A stretch of DNA of 32,850 nucleotides. It comes from Burkholderiales bacterium UBA2647. GTDB lineage: Bacteria; Pseudomonadota; Gammaproteobacteria; Burkholderiales; Burkholderiaceae_E. A program made the translations under genes and the position numbers. Under the pieces are notes generated by a model. The model was not told the DNA's origin, made no database searches, and worked only from the letters and a program-made list of their open reading frames with translations. How positions within the stretch are numbered: the first letter of the stretch is position 1; each line of letters begins with the position of its first letter. Of the stretch, positions 1 to 8,368 are shown in pieces. The stretch is taken from assembly GCA_002359635.1 (NCBI GenBank), contig DENJ01000050.1, forward strand, positions 1 to 32,850. The letters are read 5' to 3'.

Positions 1-128
1 ATGCCTTGGCCAAAGTGCGTGACGGTGAGATCGATGGCATAGGCGAGATTACTTTGACTTAAGCAGGCGACACCCGCAGACCATGCAACTGTCTGTTTTA
101 AAAATTGCCGCCGGATTAATACTTGCAT
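1..128 (-). CDS. Tat-exported protein, N-terminal fragment (possible periplasmic solute-binding protein)
   Basis: The reverse strand carries an ATG at 128-126 and an open frame to the window edge, giving 42 residues. The protein begins MQVLIRRQFLK, a twin-arginine motif (RRQFLK). A short hydrophobic stretch follows, then LAYA and IDLTV, which fits signal peptidase cleavage after AYA. An AGGAG ribosome site lies about eight bases upstream of the ATG. The mature start (IDLTVTHFGQG) resembles periplasmic solute-binding proteins, but this is a guess from only a few residues. The gene is divergent from the CoA-transferase, with 67 bases between the two starts. I am confident of the gene start and Tat signal, not of the function. 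Confidence 0.7.
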   Translation of the reverse strand, partial: MQVLIRRQFLKQTVAWSAGVACLSQSNLAYAIDLTVTHFGQG

Positions 129-180
129 GGGTCTCACTCCTGTTGTTGAATGTACGCGATGAATTCACGAAGTATGAATG

Positions 181-186
181 AAGGAG
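181..186 (+). promoter_or_regulatory. Ribosome binding site fixing the CoA-transferase start
   Basis: AAGGAG lies nine bases before the ATG at 196. It falls inside the reading frame opened by an earlier in-frame ATG at 178, so the later ATG, which gives the usual MALPLEGVRVLDL start of the family, is preferred. Confidence 0.7.
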
Positions 187-195
187 AATCGAATC

Positions 196-1461
196 ATGGC
201 ACTGCCCCTTGAAGGCGTTCGCGTTTTGGACCTTACCAGCGTGATGGCTGGTCCGTATTGCAGCATGTTGCTTGGCGATATGGGTGCCGATGTTGTCAAA
301 ATTGAATCGTTTCCTGATGGCGACACCTCACGCGGCTTCACGCCTCAGATCCAAGGCGAATCTTATTGCTTCACTGTACTCAATCGCAACAAGCGAAGCC
401 TTGCCATCGATATGAAATCGGCAAAGGGTCTTGGCATCGTGCAGCAATTGGCGAAAAGCGCCGACATCGTCACCGAGAATTTTCGCCCCGGGGTGGTGAA
501 GAAACTTGGCCTTGATTATGAGCGACTGTGCAACGATAACCGGGGACTTGTTTACGCCTCGATGTCTGGTTTTGGCCAAACCGGACCCTATGCCAGCCGT
601 GGTGGCTACGATATTGTTGCCCAGGGTATGTCGGGGATCATGATGATGACCGGAGAGCCGGGCGGTCGACCCGCGAAGGTGGGGATCGCGATGAACGATA
701 TCGCAAGCGGTGTCACCGCACTTTATGCGATTTTGGGGGCCTACATCAGTCGACTGCGTTTTGGGCAGGGGCAGTATGTGGAGACCTCATTACTTGAGGC
801 GGGCCTTGCCTGGTCCCAATGGGAGTTTGGCGCTTTCTTCGGTGCGGGTGAGCTTCCGGGCCCGATGGGTACACGGCACCGCCGCGCTGCACCCTATCAG
901 GCTTATCGAACCGGCGACGGTTATGTCACCGTAGGGGCCAATAACGAAAAGCTTTGGCGCGCGTTTTGTGATCAGGTTTGTAGCTGCCCGCAATGGCTTG
1001 CAGATCCCCGTTATGCCAGCAATGCGCTTCGGGTTGAACATGCCGACGCCCTGCAAGCCGATATCGAAGCCGTTTTTGTCAAGCACCCGACGGCGTATTG
1101 GGTCGAAGCGCTCGATGCTGCCGCAGTCCCAGGCGGACCAGTCTATGGCTACGAACAAGTGTTTGACGATCCACAGATCAAGGCCCGGGACATGGTCCTT
1201 GAAATCGAGCATCCGATCATGGGAAGCATCAAGACGATGGGCTCGCCGGTAAAAAGCAGCGGCGCGTTAACCTCGATTCGCCGTCCTGCGCCCTGGTTGG
1301 GCCAGCACAGTGCCGACGTGGTGAAGTCACTTGGTTTTGATGATCAGGCCATCAACGATTTGTTCAATGCCGGGGTGATTTACGATCGTTTTCGACATGA
1401 TCCGCGCCGCGCCGGTCCGCACCCTGACGATCTGCACGCCGACGGTCCGCAGCGCCTATGA
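196..1461 (+). CDS. CaiB/BaiF family CoA-transferase (family III)
   Basis: Family III CoA-transferases move CoA between carboxylic acids in the cytosol. The 421-residue protein has the family N-terminus (PLEGVRVLDL, then AGPYCSMLLGDMGADVVKIE), the ENFRPGVVKKLGLDY segment at about 95-108, SGFGQTGPY, and GIAMNDIASG. Asp168 in the last motif matches the catalytic aspartate (Asp169) of formyl-CoA transferase. Length is normal for the family. The start at 196 is chosen for its AAGGAG site. The last 65 bases overlap the MATE gene in another frame, so the two are probably co-transcribed. The acid substrate cannot be read from the sequence; formyl-CoA or carnitine specificity should not be assumed. 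Confidence 0.92.
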   Translation: MALPLEGVRVLDLTSVMAGPYCSMLLGDMGADVVKIESFPDGDTSRGFTPQIQGESYCFTVLNRNKRSLAIDMKSAKGLGIVQQLAKSADIVTENFRPGVVKKLGLDYERLCNDNRGLVYASMSGFGQTGPYASRGGYDIVAQGMSGIMMMTGEPGGRPAKVGIAMNDIASGVTALYAILGAYISRLRFGQGQYVETSLLEAGLAWSQWEFGAFFGAGELPGPMGTRHRRAAPYQAYRTGDGYVTVGANNEKLWRAFCDQVCSCPQWLADPRYASNALRVEHADALQADIEAVFVKHPTAYWVEALDAAAVPGGPVYGYEQVFDDPQIKARDMVLEIEHPIMGSIKTMGSPVKSSGALTSIRRPAPWLGQHSADVVKSLGFDDQAINDLFNAGVIYDRFRHDPRRAGPHPDDLHADGPQRL

Positions 1462-2809
1462 GACGACCATCGCCGCCTTGTTGCGCTTAGCCCTGCCGCT
1501 GCTGCTCGAGCTCAGCTTGGGCGTTGCAGCGGGCGTTCTTGGGACTGTCCTGGCGGGACAGATGGCCGATGCCTCGGCGGCCGCTTTTGCCCTTGCCATG
1601 CAGTTTTTCCAGACGGCCTTTTTGCTCTTTCGTGTGGTGGGCGCTGGCATCAGCGTGGTGCTTTCTCAGCGACTTGGCTATCAGGATCCCATCGCTGCAG
1701 AAGTCGCGGCGAGAACCGCGCTCGTGGCAAGCTTTGTCATGGGGCTGCTTGCCGCTTTTGTTTTATGGTTTGGATCGGATCAGTTATTGATTCAATTCCA
1801 GGTGCCTGAGGAGGTCCGCCTGCAGGCAAGACCCCTGATGCAATGGCTTGCCCCATGCGTCTTACTCGACGCTTTGGTGGTAGCGATGGCCTCGGTCATG
1901 CGTGCCCACCTCTTTGCAGTGCAAAGCTTACGCGTCATGATCGTGATGCACGGACTCCATTGGCTGATGGCATGGCTGCTTATGGAGGGCGGCTTTGGAC
2001 TGAGCGGCTTTGCCATGGCATCGATGCTCTCACGCTTGCTGAGTCTCGTCTTGCTCACCCGTTGCTGGGAGCGATATCTCGGCATTGAACACATTTGGCT
2101 AACGACGCCGACACTTGACCGTGCCGCCTGCTACGCGATTTTGCGCATTGGACTACCCGGTGCGGCCGAGAACGGGGTGTGGCGCCTTGGTTTCATGGCC
2201 TCTATCGCGGCAGCATCCCAACTTGGGACAGGATCGCTCGCCACACAGGCCTATGTGTTGCAATTCAATACCGTGATCTTGCTGGCGGGTTTTGCGATGG
2301 GACTCGCGGTTGAGATTCTGGTCGGGCGCCTGGTCGGTGAAGGTCATTTGAAGCGCGCCCACGCCTTAGTGCGCCGTGTGACCTGGGCGGGCTTGCTCGT
2401 TGCGGGGTCTGTGTCGATCGTGGTTGCACTGTCGGGCCCTTGGTTGGTACCACTGTTAACCCAGGACTTGAGCATCCGTAGCGAGGCCATTCGATTACTT
2501 TGGATCTCGGTGCTGCTTGAAACCGGGCGCAGTTTCAATCTGGTGCTATTGGGTTCGCTCAGAGCGGTAGGCGATACAAGGTATCCGCTTTACTCTGGGA
2601 TTCCTTCCGTGCTGCTCTTGCTGGCAGGCGGTAGTTGGTTGCTTGGTGTGCACTGGGCTTGGGGGCTCGCTGGTATTTGGCTTGCTTACGCTGCCGATGA
2701 ATGGGCAAGAGGGCTCTTGCTTTGGCGTCGATGGTTGACGCTTCAGTGGTTGCCTGCTGCTCAACAAGTGATTCGGCGGATGCGTGCAGAAAAAAAGAGG
2801 GGCCTGTGA
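1397..2809 (+). CDS. MATE family efflux transporter
   Basis: This 470-residue integral membrane protein has about twelve hydrophobic segments, and its layout fits the MATE (NorM/DinF-like) cation/drug antiporters. The N-terminus LLRLALPLLLELSLGV and the repeat-like second half (LRIGLPGAAENGVWRLGF, then LATQAYVLQFNTV) match the two internally related six-helix halves. MATE proteins export drugs or metabolites using a sodium or proton gradient. The ATG at 1397 lies 65 bases inside the preceding CoA-transferase gene and has no strong ribosome site, so a slightly later start is possible. The stop codon sits in the loop of the terminator hairpin that serves the facing GST gene. Substrate unknown. 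Confidence 0.88.
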   Translation: MIRAAPVRTLTICTPTVRSAYETTIAALLRLALPLLLELSLGVAAGVLGTVLAGQMADASAAAFALAMQFFQTAFLLFRVVGAGISVVLSQRLGYQDPIAAEVAARTALVASFVMGLLAAFVLWFGSDQLLIQFQVPEEVRLQARPLMQWLAPCVLLDALVVAMASVMRAHLFAVQSLRVMIVMHGLHWLMAWLLMEGGFGLSGFAMASMLSRLLSLVLLTRCWERYLGIEHIWLTTPTLDRAACYAILRIGLPGAAENGVWRLGFMASIAAASQLGTGSLATQAYVLQFNTVILLAGFAMGLAVEILVGRLVGEGHLKRAHALVRRVTWAGLLVAGSVSIVVALSGPWLVPLLTQDLSIRSEAIRLLWISVLLETGRSFNLVLLGSLRAVGDTRYPLYSGIPSVLLLLAGGSWLLGVHWAWGLAGIWLAYAADEWARGLLLWRRWLTLQWLPAAQQVIRRMRAEKKRGL

Positions 2810-2819
2810 ATGAGGCCCC
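2790..2819 (-). terminator. Rho-independent terminator of the GST gene
   Basis: Read on the reverse strand, a perfect seven-pair stem (GGGGCCT with AGGCCCC) closes a seven-base loop and is followed by TC and a run of seven T residues. It lies about 70 bases past the GST stop. On the forward strand no T run follows, so it should work mainly for the reverse-strand transcript. The MATE stop codon (2807-2809) begins inside the loop. Confidence 0.85.
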
Positions 2820-2887
2820 CGCCTGATGGTTTTTGCTGCATACAGCCAAGAAAGCCTGCAGGGTCAGGGCTTACGAAGGCTCGCGGC

Positions 2888-3517
2888 TTACTTCAGTGCT
2901 ACCGAAAATCCGCGTTTGATCGCCGGCCGGTCCATCATGCCTTGGTACCATGCCTGCACATTTGGAAAGTCGGCCAAATCGACTTGATGGCGCTGATGGC
3001 GCCACACCCACCCCAAAATCGCAAAGTCGGCGATTGAGATTTCTTGGGCGAAGTAGGCTGTTGCGGCCAGGCGACGATCCATTACGGCGTAGAGTCTCCG
3101 GGTTTCGCGACTGAATCGTTGTAAACCATAGCGCTGGTCTTCGATTTTCTCGAGACCAAGAAAGTGGTGGACCTGACCCGGCATCGGACCAAAGCCACCC
3201 ATTTGAAACATCAGCCATTCGTAGGCTTGAACGCGTTGCCTGGGGTCTTGCGGCAAAAAGCGCTTGGTCTTCTCAGCCAGGTATAAGAGGATCGCACCCG
3301 ATTCGAAGACATGAATCGGTTCACCATCGGGACCATCAAGATCGGTGATGGCCGGGATTTTATTGTTGGGGCTGATCGCTAAAAAGCTCGGTTCAAACTG
3401 CTCATCTTTGGTGATATCCACCACTTTGACCCGGTAGTCGAGTTCCATTTCCTCCAATGCAACCGAGATCTTGCGTGCGTTTGGGGTGTCAAAAGCGAAA
3501 AGCGTTATGCGTGCCAC
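2888..3517 (-). CDS. Glutathione S-transferase family protein (nu-class-like)
   Basis: This 209-residue cytosolic protein has a thioredoxin-fold N-terminal domain followed by an all-helical C-terminal domain. The N-terminal TPNARKI motif resembles the TPNGxK signature of YfcG/YghU (nu-class) enzymes. NNKIPAI carries the cis-proline, and ESGAILLYLAE is the glutathione gamma-glutamyl binding loop. Such proteins use glutathione for disulfide reduction or conjugation. The start is a GTG (3517-3515) preceded by AAGGA at good spacing. The gene stands alone, ends in a strong terminator at 2790-2819, and is divergent from the aldolase-fold gene. Substrate unknown. Confidence 0.9.
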   Translation of the reverse strand: MARITLFAFDTPNARKISVALEEMELDYRVKVVDITKDEQFEPSFLAISPNNKIPAITDLDGPDGEPIHVFESGAILLYLAEKTKRFLPQDPRQRVQAYEWLMFQMGGFGPMPGQVHHFLGLEKIEDQRYGLQRFSRETRRLYAVMDRRLAATAYFAQEISIADFAILGWVWRHQRHQVDLADFPNVQAWYQGMMDRPAIKRGFSVALK

Positions 3518-3666
3518 GTCGATTTCCTTGAAGATGCGAGACAGCGCCTATGCTAACCGGTCGCGCGAGCTGCACACGGCAGGATCGGGACCCTTGGGCG
3601 CCAGTATGTCGGGATCAGGCCGACTGATGGATAAAGCATCGATCTTTTTTTAACGAGGGGGTGGGC

Positions 3667-4413
3667 ATGAGACTGGCATGTTCTGAGGTTGAGTGGCAAT
3701 TGCGCTGTGATTTGGCGGCTTGTTATCGATTGATTGCCCTCCATGGCTGGGATGATTTGGTCTTCACTCATATTTCTGCGCGCATTCCCGAGACCGATCA
3801 TCATTTTTTGATCAATCCCTACGGCATGATGTTTGAAGAGATCACTGCCTCAAGTCTTGTGAAGGTTGATATGGCGGGTCAGGCTGTTACGCCCAGCGCC
3901 TATCCGGTGAATCCAGCCGGTTTTGTGATTCATTCTGCCATTCACGCGGCACGCGATGACGTGATCTGTGTCTTGCACACCCACAGCACCGCCGGTGTTG
4001 CTGTCGCTGCCCAAGCACAGGGTTTGTTGCCTATTTCCCAGCAGGCCTCGGTTGTCTTGGCGGGTCTTGCCTATCATGACTACGAAGGACTTGCCGTACG
4101 TGATGATGAGAAAAAGCGTTTGCAGGCCAATTTGGGCTCAAAGCAAGCGCTGATGCTGCGTAATCATGGTTTATTGACGGTTGGGACGAGTATTGCCGCT
4201 GCTTATTTGGCGATGTTTACGCTGGAGCGGGCCTGCCAGATTCAGCTTGCGGCCCAGGCAGGCGGCGCTGAGCTGCTAACCATCCGCCGACATATTCTCG
4301 AAGGAACAGCACAGGCTGTGAGCAAAGCAACAGCTGGCATGGACGCAAGTGTCCTGGTCTGGCCAGCTTTGCTTCGCCGTCTGAATCGATTAAATCCCGG
4401 CTACGATCAGTAA
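3667..4413 (+). CDS. Class II aldolase/adducin-fold protein
   Basis: This 248-residue protein has the zinc site of the class II aldolase fold: HTH at residues 104-106 and the NHG histidine at 167. Aldolase members such as FucA also have a catalytic glutamate just before the zinc histidines. Here the matching stretch reads NPAGFVIHSAIH, with no glutamate, so this is more likely one of the poorly characterised adducin-type relatives than a true sugar-phosphate aldolase. The start is taken as ATG 3667, six bases after GAGGGGG; a GTG at 3661 is too close to that site. It ends one base short of the facing luciferase-like gene. Confidence 0.85.
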   Translation: MRLACSEVEWQLRCDLAACYRLIALHGWDDLVFTHISARIPETDHHFLINPYGMMFEEITASSLVKVDMAGQAVTPSAYPVNPAGFVIHSAIHAARDDVICVLHTHSTAGVAVAAQAQGLLPISQQASVVLAGLAYHDYEGLAVRDDEKKRLQANLGSKQALMLRNHGLLTVGTSIAAAYLAMFTLERACQIQLAAQAGGAELLTIRRHILEGTAQAVSKATAGMDASVLVWPALLRRLNRLNPGYDQ

Positions 4414-4414
4414 A

Positions 4415-5455
4415 TCAGGCGATAGCCTTTAGACTTGGCATCAAGCTAAGACCAAAGGCTTCAGCGATCAGCCGATAAGAGTACTTTCTCGCCTGATGGT
4501 CGTGGGTCCATGTGTTGATCACGATTTCATCGAGACCAAGCTCGGTCGCGAGTTTGGTTATTTTTTCAGCAACCTGATGGGCATTCCCCACCATTGCCTT
4601 GCGCCTTAAAGCATCAACCGTTACCTGCTCAGCCCTGTTGTAGGGATAGCGCGCCGCTACTTCTGGCGAGACCAAGGGGTTGCGTTTTCCCTGCTCAAAG
4701 CCAACCCGCCAGAGTTCTCGTGTTTTGAGCAAATGCCTGGCTTCCGCCTCGGTGTCAGCAGCAAGTGCCCAGACGCAGATCGTCGCATAGGGCTCCGGGA
4801 AGCGCGCGCTGGGCCGGTAGTGCCGCCGATATAAATCTAAGGCGAGTTCAACCCCGCTACCTTCAGAAAAGAAGTAGGCAAAGGCATAAGGCAGTCCCAA
4901 ATAGGCGGCGAGCTGAGCACCATAATCGGAACTGCCGAGGATCCACATCTCGGGCCAAGTCGGGCCCTGTGGATGCGCTTTCACGCTTCCAAAGGGGTGA
5001 TCAGGCTGCAGTGCGGTGCCGCTAACCCAAGCTTGCAGATCCAGGATCTGGTTGGGGAATTGATCGGCACCTAAACCATAAGGATTGAGCGCCATGGCGG
5101 TGAGTCGATCGGAGCCGGGCGCGCGTCCCAGACCAAGATCAATTCTTCCCGGAGCAAGCGCTTCAAGGACTCTAAATTGTTCTGCAATTTTAAGCGCTGC
5201 GTAGTGGGGCAGCATAACACCGGCGCTGCCAATACGAATCTTCGATGTCTTTGCAGCGATCGCAGCCATCAGCACTTCGGGTGCGCTACCGACAATACTG
5301 TCGCTGTTGTGATGCTCGGAAACCCAATACCGCTTGTAGCCAAGCGTTTCACAATATTGAGCAAGGTCAAGGCTGTTGACAATGGCTTGCGACTGCGGTG
5401 CTTCGGCCGTGGCAATACTCTGATCCAAAACAGATAAGGCGAGTGACTTTCTCAT
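4415..5455 (-). CDS. LLM class flavin-dependent oxidoreductase (luciferase-like monooxygenase)
   Basis: The 346-residue protein has the TIM-barrel luciferase-like layout. It opens with LALSVLDQS, followed by YWVSEHHN, SAPEVLMAAIAAKTSKIRIG, GVMLPHYAALKIAEQFRVLE and APGRIDLGLGRAPG, which match the YhbW/MsnO8 group of two-component flavin monooxygenases. Such enzymes use reduced flavin supplied by a partner reductase; none is seen nearby. It starts 20 bases after the stop of the LpxB-N-like gene on the same strand and may be the last gene of the receptor operon. No strong ribosome site precedes the ATG. The stop is one base from the facing aldolase-fold stop. Substrate unknown. Confidence 0.9.
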   Translation of the reverse strand: MRKSLALSVLDQSIATAEAPQSQAIVNSLDLAQYCETLGYKRYWVSEHHNSDSIVGSAPEVLMAAIAAKTSKIRIGSAGVMLPHYAALKIAEQFRVLEALAPGRIDLGLGRAPGSDRLTAMALNPYGLGADQFPNQILDLQAWVSGTALQPDHPFGSVKAHPQGPTWPEMWILGSSDYGAQLAAYLGLPYAFAYFFSEGSGVELALDLYRRHYRPSARFPEPYATICVWALAADTEAEARHLLKTRELWRVGFEQGKRNPLVSPEVAARYPYNRAEQVTVDALRRKAMVGNAHQVAEKITKLATELGLDEIVINTWTHDHQARKYSYRLIAEAFGLSLMPSLKAIA

Positions 5456-5475
5456 CGTGAATGCCGTTTAACGAA

Positions 5476-5802
5476 TCAACGTTGCGTAGTGTCCTTAGGA
5501 TCCTGGTTTGGGGGCCTTTGGTCTTGATCCTGCTGATCACCTTCGCGTCGAATCAGCAAGAGGTTACGCACATAAACAATAAGCCCAAAACCCTGTCCGA
5601 ACATGAACACCGGATCCTCGCGCCAAACCGCATAGGCAAAGAGGGTAGCACCACCGGCGATACTGAAATACCAGAAAAGTTTCGGTACCACGCTTTTTCG
5701 TGCGCGCTCACTCGCAATCCACTGCACAAGAAAGCGAGCGGAGAAGAGCGCTTGACCGGCAAAGCCGACCGCAATCCAGAAGGTCTGAGCCGAGATATTC
5801 AT
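5476..5802 (-). CDS. Small membrane protein of the LpxB N-terminal (LAB_N) family
   Basis: This 108-residue protein has three predicted membrane segments (about residues 6-27, 42-60 and 65-84) and a hydrophilic, glutamine-rich tail. Motifs SARFLVQWIASERARKS, PKLFWYFSIAGG and DPVFMFGQGFGLIVYVRNL match the short family named after the N-terminal region of some lipid-A-disaccharide synthases. Stand-alone copies are common in proteobacteria near lipid A or glycan genes, and their activity is not established. The ATG at 5802 overlaps the cupin stop by ATGA, so translation is probably coupled. A longer frame opening at 5862 is rejected because its extra residues only read back through the cupin gene. 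Confidence 0.82.
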   Translation of the reverse strand: MNISAQTFWIAVGFAGQALFSARFLVQWIASERARKSVVPKLFWYFSIAGGATLFAYAVWREDPVFMFGQGFGLIVYVRNLLLIRREGDQQDQDQRPPNQDPKDTTQR

Positions 5803-6137
5803 GCTGGCGCGATCTGGGTCTGTGTGAGTTCGACCTCCACGAAGGCAATCGGGTGATCGCATCCATTAATCACGTTATGGGCAACCCCGGCCTTTCGAAA
5901 ATACGACTGGCCGACTTTCAGCGGGAAGCGAAGTTGCTCGGTTCCAGTATCAATCAGCAATTCGCCGTCGCTAGCAGGCACCACCAGATAGTCGTGCTGG
6001 TGCACATGCCAGCCTGTTTCGGCGCCGATATCAAAGGACCATAAGGTTGAGCGCAACTGCTGTTCGTCCACTTGCACGCTTGCCGTCGCTTGCGGACGCA
6101 TGGGCCGCGGTTGGCTCGAATCTTCCGGTTTTGTCAT
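5799..6137 (-). CDS. Small single-domain cupin protein
   Basis: The 112-residue protein is one beta-barrel cupin domain. Motif 1 is GAETGWHVHQHDYLVVP, with His44, His46 and His48 as possible metal ligands, and motif 2 is FRKAGVAHNVI with His87. The usual motif 1 glutamate is replaced by a tyrosine/leucine/valine stretch, so the metal site may be unusual. The start overlaps the TonB-receptor stop by ATGA, with GGGAG eight bases upstream. The stop overlaps the next start by ATGA. This double coupling strongly suggests one operon. It could be a metal- or sugar-binding accessory or a small enzyme; function not assigned. Confidence 0.85.
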   Translation of the reverse strand: MTKPEDSSQPRPMRPQATASVQVDEQQLRSTLWSFDIGAETGWHVHQHDYLVVPASDGELLIDTGTEQLRFPLKVGQSYFRKAGVAHNVINGCDHPIAFVEVELTQTQIAPA

Positions 6138-8368
6138 AGCTTAAACTCCCATTGAATACGCCAGTTAATATAAGACTGGTTGACGTTTGTGATCTCCTGC
6201 CTTAAGGGGCCGACGAGCTGCGACCTTGTCGTCACAAAGTCGATGGGATGCAAATTGCTGCCGCTCAAGCGCAGCTGTGAGTTTGGTGAAAAAATCCATA
6301 ATGCATAAGCATCCCATACCCGTTTGAGGCCTGTACGCAATATGGCACTTTCTTCGCTACGCGTTTCAAAACCAGGTGTGATGTTCAGATTGCCGCCAAG
6401 ACGTAAAGGTGTTTGCCGGAAACGGTGATCAAGGCCAATATTGCCCGTCAAACGCGGCTGCTGATCGAGTCGGTTATTGGGTCCGAGTACCGACTTCACT
6501 TCAGAGTTGAAACGACTCAGATTGCTGCGAATTTCGGTACGAGGTGCGCCGGACCAAATCTGATCAAGCCTGAATTTCGCTTCAAGTTCTATACCTTGCG
6601 TATAGGCCTCTCCAACATTTTGCATCCGACTGACCCATCGCTGCGCAGGGGAATAACTCACTGTTTCAAGACTTATGACATTACGCATATAGTCCTGTAT
6701 TTCGCGATGAAAGAGATTGATGCTGACACTGCCACCCTCGCGTAAGTAGCTTTCAAAAGCGAGATCAACACCGGTGGCAAGTTCGGGTCGCAAATTCGGG
6801 TTGCCGGCACGGTCCGGATTAACCACCGTATTTGCACCGCTGACAGGGTAGCGCGGGTCGACACCTGGCCGGGCTATCAAAGACGCCAGGGTGGGAGACT
6901 TATAGCTTCGTGTGAGGCTGAGTCGAACCTGATCCCGCGCCTTTTCATCGGGCTTCCAGACGGTGTGAAACAGCGGTGTCCATACGGACGATTGATTCTC
7001 CGGGGTGATGCCCGCACTTGCTTCGCCTTTGGTACGAATCGCTTCCCAGCGCAGTCCCGCATGGGCAGCCCAATTGGGCGAAACAGCCCATTCATCTTGT
7101 GCGTAGGCGGCAAGCCGTTGACTGCTGGCTTTGAGGTTATCGCCAAACTCAGTCAGGATCGGTAAACCATCTTGCGTTTGGCGCTTGCTTTCCTCGCGCC
7201 AGGTCGGCGCCCATTCAAGCCCTGCAACCAGACTATGGTCATTGTCGAGCACTTTTGAGAGCTTGCTGCTGAAGGTCAAGCTTTGCTCTTCGATCTGACT
7301 ATCCTCCTGGGCGGTTCGAAGCAGGCGTCCATCCCGATTGAATTCCTGCCTCGCATTGTCACTTCGATTGACCCATGCCGAGCTTGCGCCATTGAGTTCA
7401 AGCCGGGTGCCAGCACCCAGGTTGCGTCTGAGTGTGGCATTGAGCCTGCCCACGGTAAAGTCGCTACGACCCTCGCTTTGACCGACATCGTAAAACGGGG
7501 AGGCAACCGGATCGGGACTGCCACTGAGTTGCTTTAAGCTGAATGAGCGCTTGTTGTCACCTTGGGCATGAAAAATCGACGGTATCAGCAAAAAAGTCTC
7601 ACCCATACCGCCGCGCTGCTGCAGGCGGGCTGTGAGATTGAGGCCATAGCGGTGATTAACGCTAAACGTTTCTGAGCGCTGAGAGCGAATAACTTGTTCG
7701 TCGTCAGTGCTGACATCCCGGGTTTCAGCAGCATCGCGCTCCTGGCGGTTTGCAAAAAAGCTGCTCAGAGACAGGTTATAAATCCAACGATCGTTACTGT
7801 TATTATAAGTCCATGATAAGCCCGGCGAGGCGCGGCCATTTTCCAGGCCAAGACCAAGGCGCAGATCATTAAGTCGGCGGACAAAACCTTCACGGGTAAT
7901 GATATTGATCGTGCCGCCGATGGCTCGTGCACCGGTCTCAGCGGTCGGTGCACGCAAAATCTCAATGCGCTCGACTTGCTCCGGTGTCAGTGAGTCGATC
8001 GAAAACCCGGGCGGGGTGCGCTGACCGTCGATCAAAATCTGTGTATAGCCTGCTCCAAGACCGCGCATGCGAGGTGGGCCGCCGCGGCCTGGCGCACCAC
8101 CCAAGGTGATGCCGGGCAGTCTGCGCAAAACTTCTGAAACATTTGAATCGCCGAATTGTTCGATTTGTTCCCGTCCGATGACGATTTTGGCGGCGGTTGA
8201 AAATCGGCGTTGATCCTCGTCGCTGAGTCCTTGCCCTCGCACTTCGATCCGATTGCCAGTTTCAGGCTTGGGGGATTGGGACGGCGCTTCGCTGTTTTGG
8301 GCCACGCAAGGCAAAGGGCTAAACAGAAAAGCGGTAACAAAGAACGCCTTAGCGCGAAAAGCCAGCAT
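6134..8368 (-). CDS. TonB-dependent outer-membrane receptor
   Basis: This 744-residue protein begins with a signal peptide (MLAFRAKAFFVTAFLFSPLP, likely cut after CVA). A TonB-box-like IEVRG follows near residue 41. The plug domain spans about 57-160, with VSEVLRRLPGITL, RMRGLGAGYTQILIDGQR, QVERIEILRAPTAE and GGTINIITRE. The rest is a beta-barrel with alternating aromatic strands, including TLTRSYKSPTLASLI and a C-terminal NWRIQWEFKL. Such receptors import siderophores, cobalamin, sugars or other scarce compounds using TonB energy. The ATG at 8368 gives a proper signal peptide; an upstream TTG at 8425 adds a poor leader. It heads the cupin/LAB_N operon and is divergent from edd. Ligand unknown. 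Confidence 0.93.
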   Translation of the reverse strand: MLAFRAKAFFVTAFLFSPLPCVAQNSEAPSQSPKPETGNRIEVRGQGLSDEDQRRFSTAAKIVIGREQIEQFGDSNVSEVLRRLPGITLGGAPGRGGPPRMRGLGAGYTQILIDGQRTPPGFSIDSLTPEQVERIEILRAPTAETGARAIGGTINIITREGFVRRLNDLRLGLGLENGRASPGLSWTYNNSNDRWIYNLSLSSFFANRQERDAAETRDVSTDDEQVIRSQRSETFSVNHRYGLNLTARLQQRGGMGETFLLIPSIFHAQGDNKRSFSLKQLSGSPDPVASPFYDVGQSEGRSDFTVGRLNATLRRNLGAGTRLELNGASSAWVNRSDNARQEFNRDGRLLRTAQEDSQIEEQSLTFSSKLSKVLDNDHSLVAGLEWAPTWREESKRQTQDGLPILTEFGDNLKASSQRLAAYAQDEWAVSPNWAAHAGLRWEAIRTKGEASAGITPENQSSVWTPLFHTVWKPDEKARDQVRLSLTRSYKSPTLASLIARPGVDPRYPVSGANTVVNPDRAGNPNLRPELATGVDLAFESYLREGGSVSINLFHREIQDYMRNVISLETVSYSPAQRWVSRMQNVGEAYTQGIELEAKFRLDQIWSGAPRTEIRSNLSRFNSEVKSVLGPNNRLDQQPRLTGNIGLDHRFRQTPLRLGGNLNITPGFETRSEESAILRTGLKRVWDAYALWIFSPNSQLRLSGSNLHPIDFVTTRSQLVGPLRQEITNVNQSYINWRIQWEFKL

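Noticed and set aside
5803..5862. Longer N-terminus for the LAB_N protein
   Set aside because: The extra 20 residues only re-read cupin codons in another frame; the ATGA-coupled start gives the family's normal length.
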